Of a stretch of 64,000 nt of DNA, positions 46,441 to 55,187 are shown piece by piece. Location: NCBI RefSeq assembly GCF_023516595.1, contig NZ_JAMGBG010000041.1, positions 1-64,000 on the forward strand, written 5' to 3'. The stretch's first letter is position 1; every line of letters begins with the position of its first letter. The translations under genes and the position numbers were made by a program. Below the pieces are notes generated by a model. The model was given only the letters and a program-made list of their open reading frames with translations, was not told the origin of the DNA and did no database searches. The stretch is from Streptomyces neyagawaensis (GTDB lineage: Bacteria > Actinomycetota > Actinomycetes > Streptomycetales > Streptomycetaceae).

Positions 46441-47349
46441 TCATGACGGACCGTCAGCCTGCTGCCGCGGCACCGCGTCCTCCGCCTCCCCGAACCGGGC
46501 CAGCGCCACGCCCCCTGCCACACACGCCACGAACCCGGCGGCCGCCAGGGCGCCGTACCCGTGCCGGGTGGTGTCGCCGAGCCACAGCACCCCGAACAGG
46601 CCCGGCCAGACGGTCTCGCAGATCACCATCGCCGCCGTGGCCGCCGTGACGGAGCCGGACTGGAGGGCCTGGACGAGCAGGAGATAGCCGCCGAGACCGG
46701 AGACGACCACGGCGTACGCCACGGGCTCGGCCAGGACGGCGGGCACGGACAGCTCCGGCAGCAGCCGGACGGCGGTCGCGGTCAGCCCGAAGCTGATGCC
46801 CGCCGCGGCGCCCAGGACGACGGCCCGGCCCCGCCGCAGCCGTCCGCCCACGAACCAGCCGAGCGCCACCACCAGCAGCGACACCGCCAGCGCCGTCACC
46901 CGCAGCGCCTCGTCACCGTCGCCGTCACCCTCGCGGCCCGCCGACACGGCCAGCGTGGCGAGTCCCAGACACACCACCGCCACGGCCGTCCACTCGCCGC
47001 GCCTCAGCCGCAGCCCGAGGACGAACGTCCCGACGACCGCCGTGATCGCCAGGGACGCCGCGACCGCCGCCTCGACCAGGAACAGCGGCACCAGCAGCAA
47101 CGCCCCCACCTGCGCCCCGAACCCGGCCGTGTCCAGCCCGGCCCCGAGCAGGAATGGCCACCCCCGCAGCACCGCCACGACCGTCCCCCACCGCCCCCGC
47201 GCCCCACCACCGGAACCTGCACCGGCACCGGCGTCCGTGGTCGCCCCGGTGTCGGCCTTCGCCGTCCGTCTCGACCCCAGCGCCTGGAACACCGTCGCCG
47301 TACCCATGCACACCGCAGCGCACAGCGCCAACGCCAGACCTGCCACCAT
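46441..47349 (-). CDS. DMT family (EamA-like) transporter
   Basis: A 302-residue integral membrane protein with about nine or ten hydrophobic segments. It begins VAGLALALCAAVCMGTATVFQALGSRR and shows the two-fold repeat of DMT permeases, with EAAVAASLAITAVVGTFVLG in the first half and TVWPGLFGVLWLGDTTRHG in the second. A hydrophilic Gly/Ala loop (about 35-52) follows the first helix. Substrate unknown. ATG at 47349. The 274 bp from here to the GH2 start hold only a small dyad (GAGTC/GACTC) and no clear gene. Confidence 0.78.
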   Translation of the reverse strand: MVAGLALALCAAVCMGTATVFQALGSRRTAKADTGATTDAGAGAGSGGGARGRWGTVVAVLRGWPFLLGAGLDTAGFGAQVGALLLVPLFLVEAAVAASLAITAVVGTFVLGLRLRRGEWTAVAVVCLGLATLAVSAGREGDGDGDEALRVTALAVSLLVVALGWFVGGRLRRGRAVVLGAAAGISFGLTATAVRLLPELSVPAVLAEPVAYAVVVSGLGGYLLLVQALQSGSVTAATAAMVICETVWPGLFGVLWLGDTTRHGYGALAAAGFVACVAGGVALARFGEAEDAVPRQQADGPS

Positions 47350-47623
47350 CCGGGCACCGTAACGGCGCGACGGCCCCCCGCCCCGGCGACACCCGCCGGA
47401 CCCACCCGCACGGGTGCCGCCCCATCACCTCGCTCTTTCCTCCCCCTCCACCGCACCCTCCCCCACCCCACTCACCCCCAGGACCACACAGAGTCCGACA
47501 GACTCATTGCTCCACTTCTGTTCGAAGTCCTACTGTGAGCGCGGTTTTTCAACAACAACGGACAGCAACCGACGGTCCTCAGTACGCGCACTCCCCCAAG
47601 TCGTCACGAGGAAGGCCCCGGTC

Positions 47624-50600
47624 ATGCAGCACCCGCACCCTGGCGCCCACGCGGACCCGTCCGCGCGCCCCGCAGTCAGCCGCCGCCGTCTCCTGGAGGG
47701 CGGCGCCGTGCTCCTCGGCGGCCTCGCCATGCCCGACAGCGTCGCCCGGGCCGCGGCCCGCACCGCGACGACGGGGGCCGCCACCACCACGGCCACCACC
47801 GCGGCCGCGGTCACGGTCGACGGCACCGAGTGGAACGGCGACATCGCCCTGTTCCAGGTCGGCGCCGAGCCGCCCCACACGACCCTCATGCCGTACGCGG
47901 ACGTCAGACAGGCCCTCAAGGCCGACCGCACCGACTCCCCGTACCGTCTCAGCCTCGACGGCCGGTGGAAGTTCGCGTACGCGGACCGGCCGGACGACCG
48001 GGACGAGGACTTCTACCGCACCGACGTCGACGACAGCGGCTGGGACACCATCCCCGTGCCGTCCTGCTGGCAGAACCACGGCTACGACTTCCCGATCTAC
48101 GTCAACATCACCTACCCGTGGTGGGGCCCGAACGGTCTCGGCGAGGAGGCGCAGCCACCGGCCGCGCCGACCCGGTACAACCCGATCGGGCAGTACCGGC
48201 GCCGGTTCACACTCCCGAAGAACTGGACGGCGGACGGCCGCCGGACCTTCCTCCACTTCGAGGGCGTCAAGTCGGCGCACTACGTGTGGATCAACGGCGA
48301 GCTGGTCGGCTACCACGAGGACTCGTACGACCCGGCCGAGTACGACATCACCGATCATCTGAGGCCGGGGACCAACCAGATCGCCGTCGAGGTGTACCGC
48401 TACTCGGACGGCGACTGGCTGGAGGACCAGGACATGATCCGGCTGAGCGGCATCTTCCGCTCGGTCTACCTCTTCAACACCCCGGCCGTGCACCTGCGCG
48501 ACTTCAAGCTGGACACCCCGATCCGCGACGGCTACAAGGCCGCCGACCTGTCGGTCACGGCGAGCGTCCGCGCCTACGGAAAGGGCACCGGCAAGGGCGC
48601 GTACTCCGTGGAGACGCAGCTCTACGACGCGCGCGGGCACGCCGTCTGGTCGCGGCCCCTCGTGCGGCCGGTCGATCTGTCCGCGGCCCCGGCCGGCGAG
48701 GACGTCACCGTCAGCGCGAGCAAGGCGGTGCCGGACCCGGTGCTCTGGTCGGCAGAGCGGCCGACCCTCTACACGGCGGTGCTGCGGCTGCGGGACGCGC
48801 GCGGCAAGGTCGTCGAGACGCTGTCGCACCGCGTAGGTCTGCGCGAGTTCGCCCTGAAGGACGGGCTGATGCGGATCAACGGCAAGCCGGTGTCGTTCCG
48901 GGGCACCAACCGGCACGAGATGCACCCGGACCGGGGCATGGCGCTGACCCGCGCCGACCTGGAGCGGGACATGCGGCTCGCCAAGCGGTTGAACATCAAC
49001 ACGATCCGCACCTCCCACTACCCCAACAACCCGCTGTGGCTGGAGCTGGCCGACGAGTACGGGCTGTACCTCGTCGACGAGACGAACCTGGAGACGCACG
49101 GCATCCGCGACCAGTACCCGGGCAACCACGCCGACTGGACGAAGGCGTGCGTGGCCCGCGCCCAGGCCATGGTGCACCGCGACAAGAACCACGCCTCGGT
49201 CGTCATCTGGTCCCTCGGCAACGAGGCGGGCGGCGGCAGCACCTTCGTCGCCATGCACGACTGGATCCGCTCCTACGACCCGACACGCGTCGTCCAGTAC
49301 GAGGGCGACGACCGGCCGACGATCAGCCAGATCAGGTCGGAGATGTACGACAGCCCGCAGCGGGTCGAGCAGCGCGCGAAGGACACCTCGGACACCCGCC
49401 CGTACGTGATGATCGAGTACTCGCACTCCATGGGGAACTCGACCGGCAACTTCAAGAAGTACTGGGACCTCGTACGCCGCTACGACGTCCTCCAGGGCGG
49501 CTGGATCTGGGACTTCATCGACCAGTCACTGACGACGCCGGTGCCGGTGCGGAAGATCTTCACGGACTCCGGGCCGAACGGCCTGAAGGGCGAACTCCTC
49601 ACCGCCGCCGGGCGCTTCGACCGCGACAAGGGCGTCTTCGGCGCGACCGCCTTCGAGCGTGACGATGCCGTGGACCTGACGGGGTCGCTGACCCTGGAGG
49701 CGTGGTTCACCCCGCACGTCCCCTTCAGCCACCAGCCGATCCTCGCCAAGGGCGACACGCAGTACGCGCTGAAGCAGACGAACCGGAGCGTCGAGTTCTT
49801 CATCCACGGCGGCGGCCAGTGGGTCAGCGCGAGCTGGAACGTGCCGGACGAGGGCTGGACCGGGCGCGAGCACCATGTCGCGGGCGTCTTCGACGCGGAC
49901 GCCGGTTCCCTCACCCTGTACGTCGACGGCGAGGCGAAGGCGACCCGCACCACCACGCGGCGCCCCGGCAGCAACACCGCGCCGCTGACGCTCGCCACCG
50001 ATGTGGACAACCCGACGCGGGAGTTCAACGGGACGATACGGCGGGCCCGGGTGTACGCACGGGCCCTCAGCGCGGCGGAGCTGGCCTCCGACGGGCGGGG
50101 CCCGGAGGACGAGGGGGTGCGCTTCTGGTTCGACGCGGCCACCGTGAGGGTGACGGAGAAGAAGCCGAAGGAGCGCACGTTCCTCGCGTACGGCGGTGAC
50201 TGGGGCGACAACCCCAACGACGGCGCCTTCGTCGCGGACGGCATCCTCACCGCCGACCGCCGCCTCACCGGGAAGTCCGCCGAGGTCAAGCAGATCTATC
50301 AGGCCATCAACGCGGCCCCGGCGTCCGGCGGCACCCTCGCCCAGGGAGCGGCGGTCACCCTCACCAACGAAAACCTGTTCACCAACTTGCGGTCCTACGA
50401 CGGCCACTGGTCACTGGTGGCCGACGGCGAGGTGGTCCAGCACGGCCGCCTCACCCGGACCCAGCTGAACGTCGCCCCGCTCTCCAGCAAGGACATCACC
50501 GTCCCCTTCCGTCTGCCGTCCTCCCCGGCGCCCGGCACCGAGTACTTCCTCCAGCTCTCCTTCACCACCAGGGAACCCACCCCTTGGGCGAAGGCGGGCT

Positions 50601-51601
50601 TCGAGGTGGCCAAGCAGCAGCTGCCTGTCAAGGCCGCGGTCCCCGCGGTGAAGCCCACCCGGCTGGCGAGCGTGCCGGCCCTGCGCCACGAGGAGACCGC
50701 CGGGAAGGTCATCGTCAGGGGCCGGAACTTCTCCGTGACCGTCGACAAGGCCGACGGCCTGCTCACCTCGTACGAGGCGCACGGCACCCGGCTCCTCGAC
50801 TCCGGTGCCGTGCCGAACTTCTGGCGGGCGCCGACGGACAACGACCGGGGCAACGGCCACCACACCCGCAACCAGACCTGGCGGGACGCGGGCGCCCGGC
50901 GCAAGGTGACGGATGTGACGGTACGGGTCCTCGGCACCGACAGGGCCGTTCAGGTGAAGGTCGGCGGCACCCTGCCGACGGCCACCGAGTCGACGTACAC
51001 GACCACGTACACGGTGTTCGGGAACGGGGAGATCAAGGTCGACAACACCCTGCACCCGGGGGCGTCGTCCCTGCCGTACATCCCGGAGGTGGGCACCCTG
51101 CTCCTGTTGCCCCGCCGGCTGGACCGGCTGCACTACTACGGCCGGGGGCCGGAGGAGAACCACTGGGACCGCAACGACGCCACCGACGTCGGCCGCTATT
51201 CGGGTTCGGTCGCCGGGCAGTGGACGCCGTACATCCGCCCCCAGGAGAACGGCAACAAGACCGACGTCCGCTGGGCCGCGCTCACCGACCGTGCTGGTGC
51301 CGGTCTCCTCGTCTCCGCCGAGCCCGGCTCCCTGCTGGAGGTCAACGCGTCGCACTTCACCCCGGAGGACCTCTCCTCGGGTGTGCGCCACGACTACCAG
51401 CTGACGCCCCGTGACGCCGTCGTCCTGCGCGTCAACCACCGCCAGATGGGGGTGGGCGGCGACAACAGCTGGGGCGCCCACACGCACGACGAGTACAAGC
51501 TGTTCGCCGACCGCGACTACGCCTACACCTACCGGCTGCGGCCGCTGCGGGACGTGGACGCGGCGACGGGGGCCGCGCGGAAGTGGACGGCCACCGAGTA
51601 G
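47624..51601 (+). CDS. Secreted GH2 beta-galactosidase with a LamG-like insertion
   Basis: A 1325-residue LacZ-type glycosidase. A twin-arginine signal starts SRRRLLEGGAVLLGGLAMP. N-terminal sugar-binding and Ig-like domains lead to the barrel, with acid/base E534 (WSLGNEAGGGS) and nucleophile E598 (IEYSHSMGNS). The barrel would normally continue to the DUF4981 and small-chain domains; here about residues 667-830 form a laminin-G/concanavalin-like module (SLTLEAWFTP, HHVAGVFDADAGSLTLYVDG, NGTIRRARVYARALSAAEL). The Bgal small-chain domain closes the protein (GRGPEENHWDRNDATDVG, then GGDNSWGAHTHDEY). ATG at 47624 follows GAGGAAGG. Export and beta-galactosidase class are well supported; it might act on plant galactans or other beta-galactosides. 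A hairpin follows. Confidence 0.9.
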   Translation: MQHPHPGAHADPSARPAVSRRRLLEGGAVLLGGLAMPDSVARAAARTATTGAATTTATTAAAVTVDGTEWNGDIALFQVGAEPPHTTLMPYADVRQALKADRTDSPYRLSLDGRWKFAYADRPDDRDEDFYRTDVDDSGWDTIPVPSCWQNHGYDFPIYVNITYPWWGPNGLGEEAQPPAAPTRYNPIGQYRRRFTLPKNWTADGRRTFLHFEGVKSAHYVWINGELVGYHEDSYDPAEYDITDHLRPGTNQIAVEVYRYSDGDWLEDQDMIRLSGIFRSVYLFNTPAVHLRDFKLDTPIRDGYKAADLSVTASVRAYGKGTGKGAYSVETQLYDARGHAVWSRPLVRPVDLSAAPAGEDVTVSASKAVPDPVLWSAERPTLYTAVLRLRDARGKVVETLSHRVGLREFALKDGLMRINGKPVSFRGTNRHEMHPDRGMALTRADLERDMRLAKRLNINTIRTSHYPNNPLWLELADEYGLYLVDETNLETHGIRDQYPGNHADWTKACVARAQAMVHRDKNHASVVIWSLGNEAGGGSTFVAMHDWIRSYDPTRVVQYEGDDRPTISQIRSEMYDSPQRVEQRAKDTSDTRPYVMIEYSHSMGNSTGNFKKYWDLVRRYDVLQGGWIWDFIDQSLTTPVPVRKIFTDSGPNGLKGELLTAAGRFDRDKGVFGATAFERDDAVDLTGSLTLEAWFTPHVPFSHQPILAKGDTQYALKQTNRSVEFFIHGGGQWVSASWNVPDEGWTGREHHVAGVFDADAGSLTLYVDGEAKATRTTTRRPGSNTAPLTLATDVDNPTREFNGTIRRARVYARALSAAELASDGRGPEDEGVRFWFDAATVRVTEKKPKERTFLAYGGDWGDNPNDGAFVADGILTADRRLTGKSAEVKQIYQAINAAPASGGTLAQGAAVTLTNENLFTNLRSYDGHWSLVADGEVVQHGRLTRTQLNVAPLSSKDITVPFRLPSSPAPGTEYFLQLSFTTREPTPWAKAGFEVAKQQLPVKAAVPAVKPTRLASVPALRHEETAGKVIVRGRNFSVTVDKADGLLTSYEAHGTRLLDSGAVPNFWRAPTDNDRGNGHHTRNQTWRDAGARRKVTDVTVRVLGTDRAVQVKVGGTLPTATESTYTTTYTVFGNGEIKVDNTLHPGASSLPYIPEVGTLLLLPRRLDRLHYYGRGPEENHWDRNDATDVGRYSGSVAGQWTPYIRPQENGNKTDVRWAALTDRAGAGLLVSAEPGSLLEVNASHFTPEDLSSGVRHDYQLTPRDAVVLRVNHRQMGVGGDNSWGAHTHDEYKLFADRDYAYTYRLRPLRDVDAATGAARKWTATE

Positions 51602-51618
51602 AAGGGCCGTGAACGGCA

Positions 51619-51653
51619 CGAGCCCCGTCCCGCTGACCGCGGGACGGGGCTCG
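51619..51653. terminator. Perfect 15-bp hairpin shared by GH2 and tRNA-like genes
   Basis: Arms 51619-51633 and 51639-51653 around a 5-nt loop. It follows the GH2 stop and, on the other strand, begins 3 bp after the CCA end of the tRNA-like gene, so it can terminate both. Confidence 0.8.
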
Positions 51654-51656
51654 TAG

Positions 51657-51729
51657 TGGAGCGCCGGGCAGGCCTTGCACCTGCATTTCCCCACAGGAAG
51701 TGGGGCGTCTTTCCTTAGACGACCAACGC
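51657..51729 (-). tRNA. Glycine (UCC) tRNA-like gene with aberrant T-loop
   Basis: On the minus strand the 73-nt sequence folds as a full cloverleaf. Acceptor GCGTTGG pairs with CCGGCGC (two G-U pairs); D stem is GTC/GAC with loop TAAGGAAA; anticodon stem CCCCA/TGGGG holds loop CTTCCTG, giving anticodon UCC; variable AAAT; T stem GCAGG/CCTGC holds loop TGCAAGG; then U73 and an encoded CCA. G1-C72, C2-G71, G3-C70, C35, C36 and U73 are glycine identity elements. Oddities: the T-loop lacks U55 and the usual TTC start, position 37 is U not a purine, and the D stem has only 3 bp. It may be a glycine donor outside translation, or a decayed tRNA. Structure is firm; use is inferred. Confidence 0.75.
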
Positions 51730-51819
51730 ATTGAGTGCTTTTCCGGTGATCCGGTGAGCGGCTCGTGCACCACCATAGCGGATCTTCGCGGGCCCCGCGA
51801 ACCGGTGGCCGACGGCCCC

Positions 51820-52416
51820 TCAGAGCAGCTCCGCCTGGGGCGCGTACTCCACTCTGATGTACCGGGCGTTCCGCTCGCCGAAGGCCGCCCGGAGGATCGG
51901 TTCGGCCGTCTCGGGGTCGTCGACGCCGACGAGGACGTGCCCCCTGCCGTCCTGTCCGACCTCGCGGAGCTGGAAGGTGCCGTCCCAGCGGGTCATGTCC
52001 TCGCTGATGCGGTCGGCCAGGGCGGTGAGGTCGGCCTCGTTGACGTCCGTGTCGTACAGCCGGACCGTGACGCCCTTCTCGGCGGTGGAGCAGACGGCTG
52101 CGTCGAGGGACGCTGAGGGCATGCGGTAGATGCTCACGCCGGAGCCCTCCTCGTCGACCTCCAAGCCGGTGAAGACGTCGGCGTAGCGGCCCTGGGTCAG
52201 CCTGTCCAGGTGGTTCAGCGTTCGCTCCAGCGGGGTGTCCTCGGGGCTGCCGTGTCCCGCGAGACTGCCCTCCGGCCGAGTGCCCCGGCACTCCGTCGCC
52301 GGTGACGACACGTCCTCCACGGTCTGCGCCCCCGCACTCGACCCCTGCAACGCCGCCAGCGCGAGCACGGCACCGGCCGCGGAGGTACCCACTCGCGCCC
52401 TCATCCGCCTGTCCAT
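51820..52416 (-). CDS. Secreted hypothetical protein
   Basis: A 198-residue exported protein. The signal is residues 1-32 (MRARVGTSAAGAVLALAALQ, then AGA). The mature part begins with a Cys-containing acidic region, and a second Cys (AAVCSTAEKG) may pair with it. The alpha-beta C-terminal portion (VTVRLYDTDVNEADLTALAD and GHVLVGVDDPETAEPILRAA) looks like a compact ferredoxin-like fold. No family recognised. ATG at 52416 with GGAGGG upstream. It diverges from a lipoprotein gene over a striking inverted repeat. Confidence 0.7.
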   Translation of the reverse strand: MDRRMRARVGTSAAGAVLALAALQGSSAGAQTVEDVSSPATECRGTRPEGSLAGHGSPEDTPLERTLNHLDRLTQGRYADVFTGLEVDEEGSGVSIYRMPSASLDAAVCSTAEKGVTVRLYDTDVNEADLTALADRISEDMTRWDGTFQLREVGQDGRGHVLVGVDDPETAEPILRAAFGERNARYIRVEYAPQAELL

Positions 52417-52484
52417 ACGTCCCTCCGGCCCCCGGGGCGGCCGCCCGCGCGGCCGCTGTCCCCCCTGGGACGGAGGAAGCGGCA

Positions 52485-52521
52485 GAAACGTTCGGCGCAC
52501 CGGGGGCGGAGCGAACGTTTC
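52485..52521. promoter_or_regulatory. Inverted repeat in a divergent spacer (GAAACGTTCG / CGAACGTTTC)
   Basis: Perfect 10-bp arms 52485-52494 and 52512-52521, each holding the palindrome AACGTT, with centres 27 bp apart. The site lies nearly midway between divergent starts at 52416 and 52571. It may be a shared operator or paired divergent promoter elements for an extracytoplasmic-function sigma factor. Confidence 0.5.
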
Positions 52522-52570
52522 CCGTCCCCGCCCCGTCACAGGGGGGAACGACTCACCAAGGGGGCTCTCC

Positions 52571-53056
52571 ATGTCGAAGACGCGTATCAGCAGGCCGGTC
52601 GCGGTCGTCCTGGCCGTGGGGGTGTCGGGGGTGGTGGCAGCGTGCGGGAGCGAGTCGGCCGGGTCGTCCTCGGGGGCGGCGTCCACGCGGCCGACGTGGC
52701 GGGAGCCCGCCTCCTACACGTACACGCTCACGTCGAGCGAGGGCGAGCGGTCCCTGCTCGGGACGTTCGAGGTGACCGTGGTGGACGGGAAGGTGACGAA
52801 GGCCGTCGGGACCGACGAGGACTCACGGCGCGTGGCACGGGAGGCCGACGGCCGGGTGCCTACCATCGGGCAGCTGCTGGCGGAGGCGGACGCGGCCAGG
52901 GGCGAGGACGCCGACGTGGTGGACGTCGACCACACGGCGGACGGCCGGCCCACGCGTATCTCCGTGGACTGGGACGAGGACGCGATCGACGACGAGGCGG
53001 TGTACGACATCAGCGACTACCGGCCGTCGGACGCGCCGGGCCGGGACGGCCGGTGA
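52571..53056 (+). CDS. Lipoprotein, DUF6174-like
   Basis: A 161-residue lipoprotein: signal PVAVVLAVGVSGVVAAC sets the lipid Cys at 25. The mature part, with REPASYTYTLTSSEGERSLLGTFEVTVVDGKV and RPTRISVDWDEDAIDDEAVYDI, fits the DUF6174-like proteins found in many actinobacteria, in which a Y-x-Y/F strand and a final I-D-x-x-P/D-E turn are common. Role unknown. ATG at 52571 after AAGGGGG. It ends 8 bp from the stop of the convergent lipoprotein gene. Confidence 0.7.
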   Translation: MSKTRISRPVAVVLAVGVSGVVAACGSESAGSSSGAASTRPTWREPASYTYTLTSSEGERSLLGTFEVTVVDGKVTKAVGTDEDSRRVAREADGRVPTIGQLLAEADAARGEDADVVDVDHTADGRPTRISVDWDEDAIDDEAVYDISDYRPSDAPGRDGR

Positions 53057-53063
53057 GCCGCGG

Positions 53064-53522
53064 TCACGACGCGCTCGGACCCGGGCCGCCCGTCCTGCCG
53101 TAGGTGCTCAGGTCCTTGACCGTGCCGCCGACCTTCTTCCGCAGCGGCTCCAGCACCTCCTCCTTCGCGGAGATGGCCCAGCGCGGGCCGACCAGCTTCT
53201 TGCCGCCGTAGATGGCGGCGGAGTCCAGCCAGACCTGGAGGAGTTCCTCCTTGGGGAACGTGGTGATGAGGTAGTCGCCGGCCTTGGTGTGGCAGACGCC
53301 CTCGCGGAGCTCCTCCGCCTCGGTGCGGATCTTGACCTCGCACCCGGTGAGCGAGGCGAGCACCTCGACCTTGGCGGGGGCCACCACCTCGGCCACCCTG
53401 CCGGCGTCGTCCGCCGCCTTCTTGGCGGACCTGTCCCCGTCACCGCCGCCGCACCCCGCCACCAGGGGCAGCACCGCCAGGCCGGCCGCCAGCGTGACTT
53501 CGCGCGTCAGCTTCCTCACCAC
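53064..53522 (-). CDS. Hypothetical lipoprotein
   Basis: A 152-residue protein with lipobox LVAGC near residue 24 after a short signal (TREVTLAAGLAVLPLVAGC). The mature domain has two further Cys (LTGCEVKIRT, EGVCHTKAG) and an alpha-beta pattern (DYLITTFPKEELLQVWLDSAA). No family recognised. The start is GTG at 53522; a second GTG follows immediately. Convergent with the DUF6174-like gene and codirectional with GtrA. Confidence 0.7.
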   Translation of the reverse strand: MVRKLTREVTLAAGLAVLPLVAGCGGGDGDRSAKKAADDAGRVAEVVAPAKVEVLASLTGCEVKIRTEAEELREGVCHTKAGDYLITTFPKEELLQVWLDSAAIYGGKKLVGPRWAISAKEEVLEPLRKKVGGTVKDLSTYGRTGGPGPSAS

Positions 53523-53609
53523 GTGCCGTACTCCGTTCCGCGTGCTTGGTACCGGTCTGCTTCCTGCCGCGTGGGCTCCCCTTCCGTACGTATACGGGTG
53601 CCGGAACGC

Positions 53610-54083
53610 TCAGCGCGGGCCCGGCGACATGATGGTGCGGGAGACGAGGAACGTCACCGGGACCGCCACCCCGGACACGAGGAGCGGGGCGAGGCGATGG
53701 CCCTGGTGGAGCACGTCGACGACGACATAGACGCCCGCGGTGGTGATCAGGAAGTTCGTGGCGTTGCCCAGCGGGAAGAGCAGGAACTTCCGGAGCGTCG
53801 GGCGGGTGCGGTAGGTGAACCGGGCGTTGAGGAAGAAGGAGCCCGTCATGCTGAGCGCGAAGGCGACCAGGTGGGCGGTCAGATAGGGGACGACGGCCAG
53901 GAGGAGCAGGTAGAGGCCGTAGTAGGTGGCCGTGTTGAGCACGCCGATCACGGCGAAGGTGAGCAGCTGCGCCGCGAGCGGTCGCGGCGCACGCGCCGAC
54001 CGGGCGGGACGCGCCGGCCGGGCGGGACGCTCCTCGGGGGACGCCGCGGCGTGCGCCCGCACGCGTGGCGCCGCGTGGGTCAC
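53610..54083 (-). CDS. GtrA family membrane protein
   Basis: A 157-residue membrane protein with four hydrophobic segments (LLTFAVIGVLNTATYYGLYL, VVPYLTAHLVAFALSMTGSF, FLLFPLGNATNFLITTAGVY, and LLVSGVAVPVTFLVSRTIM), and the family phrase FFLNARFTYR. GtrA proteins help move lipid-linked sugars across the membrane for cell-surface glycosylation. A charged Pro/Ala-rich N-terminus precedes the first segment. GTG at 54083 is chosen with GAGGA upstream; the frame is open to 54176 but there it is Arg/His-rich. No glycosyltransferase is adjacent in the window. Confidence 0.8.
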   Translation of the reverse strand: MTHAAPRVRAHAAASPEERPARPARPARSARAPRPLAAQLLTFAVIGVLNTATYYGLYLLLLAVVPYLTAHLVAFALSMTGSFFLNARFTYRTRPTLRKFLLFPLGNATNFLITTAGVYVVVDVLHQGHRLAPLLVSGVAVPVTFLVSRTIMSPGPR

Positions 54084-54328
54084 GGGGCCCGGTCCTCGGT
54101 CGTGCTGCACGGCTGGGGGCCCTCCGTCGGTACGTCTGTCGTGCCGGTGCCCCGGCGATGGACTCCACCGTGACACCGCGCCGGCGCCGACGCGTACTAC
54201 ATCAGGGCCGGACGGACGGTCGTTTCGGGTGATTTCCCTCTCATCGCCCGGTTCTGCTGGGACGGTTGGGGCCCGAGCTGTCCGCCGGGCCTCGGCGGAC
54301 GGACGACCGATGTGGGGGTACCACGCAC

Positions 54329-55084
54329 GTGCGCATCCGTTCGATAGCCGCCGTCTTCACCGGCGCCCTGACCCTGTCGGCCCTCCTGACCCCGGCTTCC
54401 CACGCCGCCGGCTACGGGGACACGACGATCACCGATGTCGTCGTCAACGGCGGGGCCGAACTCGCGCTGGGGCCCAAGTCGCCCAAGACCTTCAAGGTGA
54501 GCGTCACGGCGCAGGACGACTCCGGGATCAAGGAGATGAAGCTGCGCGTGACGCTGTCGGGCTACGTCTACAGGTCGTCGGACCGCGGTCTCACCTGCGC
54601 CGCGAAGACCGCCACGACCTCCACCTGCACCGGCTCCTGGACGGTCGACACGAGCAATGTCTCCAGCAACGACGCGGCCGACGACCACTGGTACGTCGAG
54701 ACCAATGCGACCGCGAAGGACGGGGACTGGTTCGACTCGGACCGGGCCGGAACCTTCACCGTGCGCCGACTCGCCAGGCTGACGGCGGACGCGGGCCCCG
54801 AACCGGTGGGCAGGAACGCGCCGCTCACCGTGACCGGCAAGCTGAGCCGCGCCGACTGGAAGGCCCGCACGTACGCCGGTTACTCCGGCCGTTCGGTGAA
54901 CCTCCAGTTCCGCGAGGCGGGCACCTCCACGTACAAGACCGTGAAGAAGGTGACCAGCGGCGCCGGCGGCGCCCTGAGGACCACGGTCCACCCCACCGCC
55001 GACGGCTACTGGCGCTGGACCTTCACCGGCACCAGTACGACCTCCACCGCCAAGGCGGGCGGCGACTACGTCGACGTGCGCTGA
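54329..55084 (+). CDS. Secreted hypothetical protein with Ig-like C-terminal part
   Basis: A 251-residue exported protein. The signal ends near residue 27 (IAAVFTGALTLSALLTPASHA). The mature part begins with a beta-rich domain (TTITDVVVNGGAELALGPKSPKTF...-type phrase) with two Cys (LTCAAKTATTSTCTGSW) that likely form a disulfide. The C-terminal domain (PLTVTGKLSRADWKARTYAG, LQFREAGTSTYKTVKKV, WRWTFTGTSTT) matches the beta-sandwich repeat found in many secreted actinobacterial proteins. No enzyme motif. GTG at 54329 with GGGGGTA upstream. Confidence 0.72.
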   Translation: MRIRSIAAVFTGALTLSALLTPASHAAGYGDTTITDVVVNGGAELALGPKSPKTFKVSVTAQDDSGIKEMKLRVTLSGYVYRSSDRGLTCAAKTATTSTCTGSWTVDTSNVSSNDAADDHWYVETNATAKDGDWFDSDRAGTFTVRRLARLTADAGPEPVGRNAPLTVTGKLSRADWKARTYAGYSGRSVNLQFREAGTSTYKTVKKVTSGAGGALRTTVHPTADGYWRWTFTGTSTTSTAKAGGDYVDVR

Positions 55085-55090
55085 ACGCCG

Positions 55091-55128
55091 GGCGCCCGGC
55101 CCCCTCCGGGCGGAAGGGGCCGGGCGCC
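55091..55128. terminator. Hairpin between convergent genes
   Basis: A perfect 13-bp stem (55091-55103 with 55116-55128) lies directly after the stop of the secreted protein and before the stop of the LAETG protein. Confidence 0.75.
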
Positions 55129-55187
55129 GTCGGACGTCACCGCGTCACGCATGACGGACGGTCCGCGGGCCGCCGGCAGGCCGGGGC

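Noticed and set aside
51657..51729. Ordinary decoding tRNA-Gly
   Set aside because: The T-loop, position 37 and the D stem depart from the normal pattern, so it is listed as tRNA-like.
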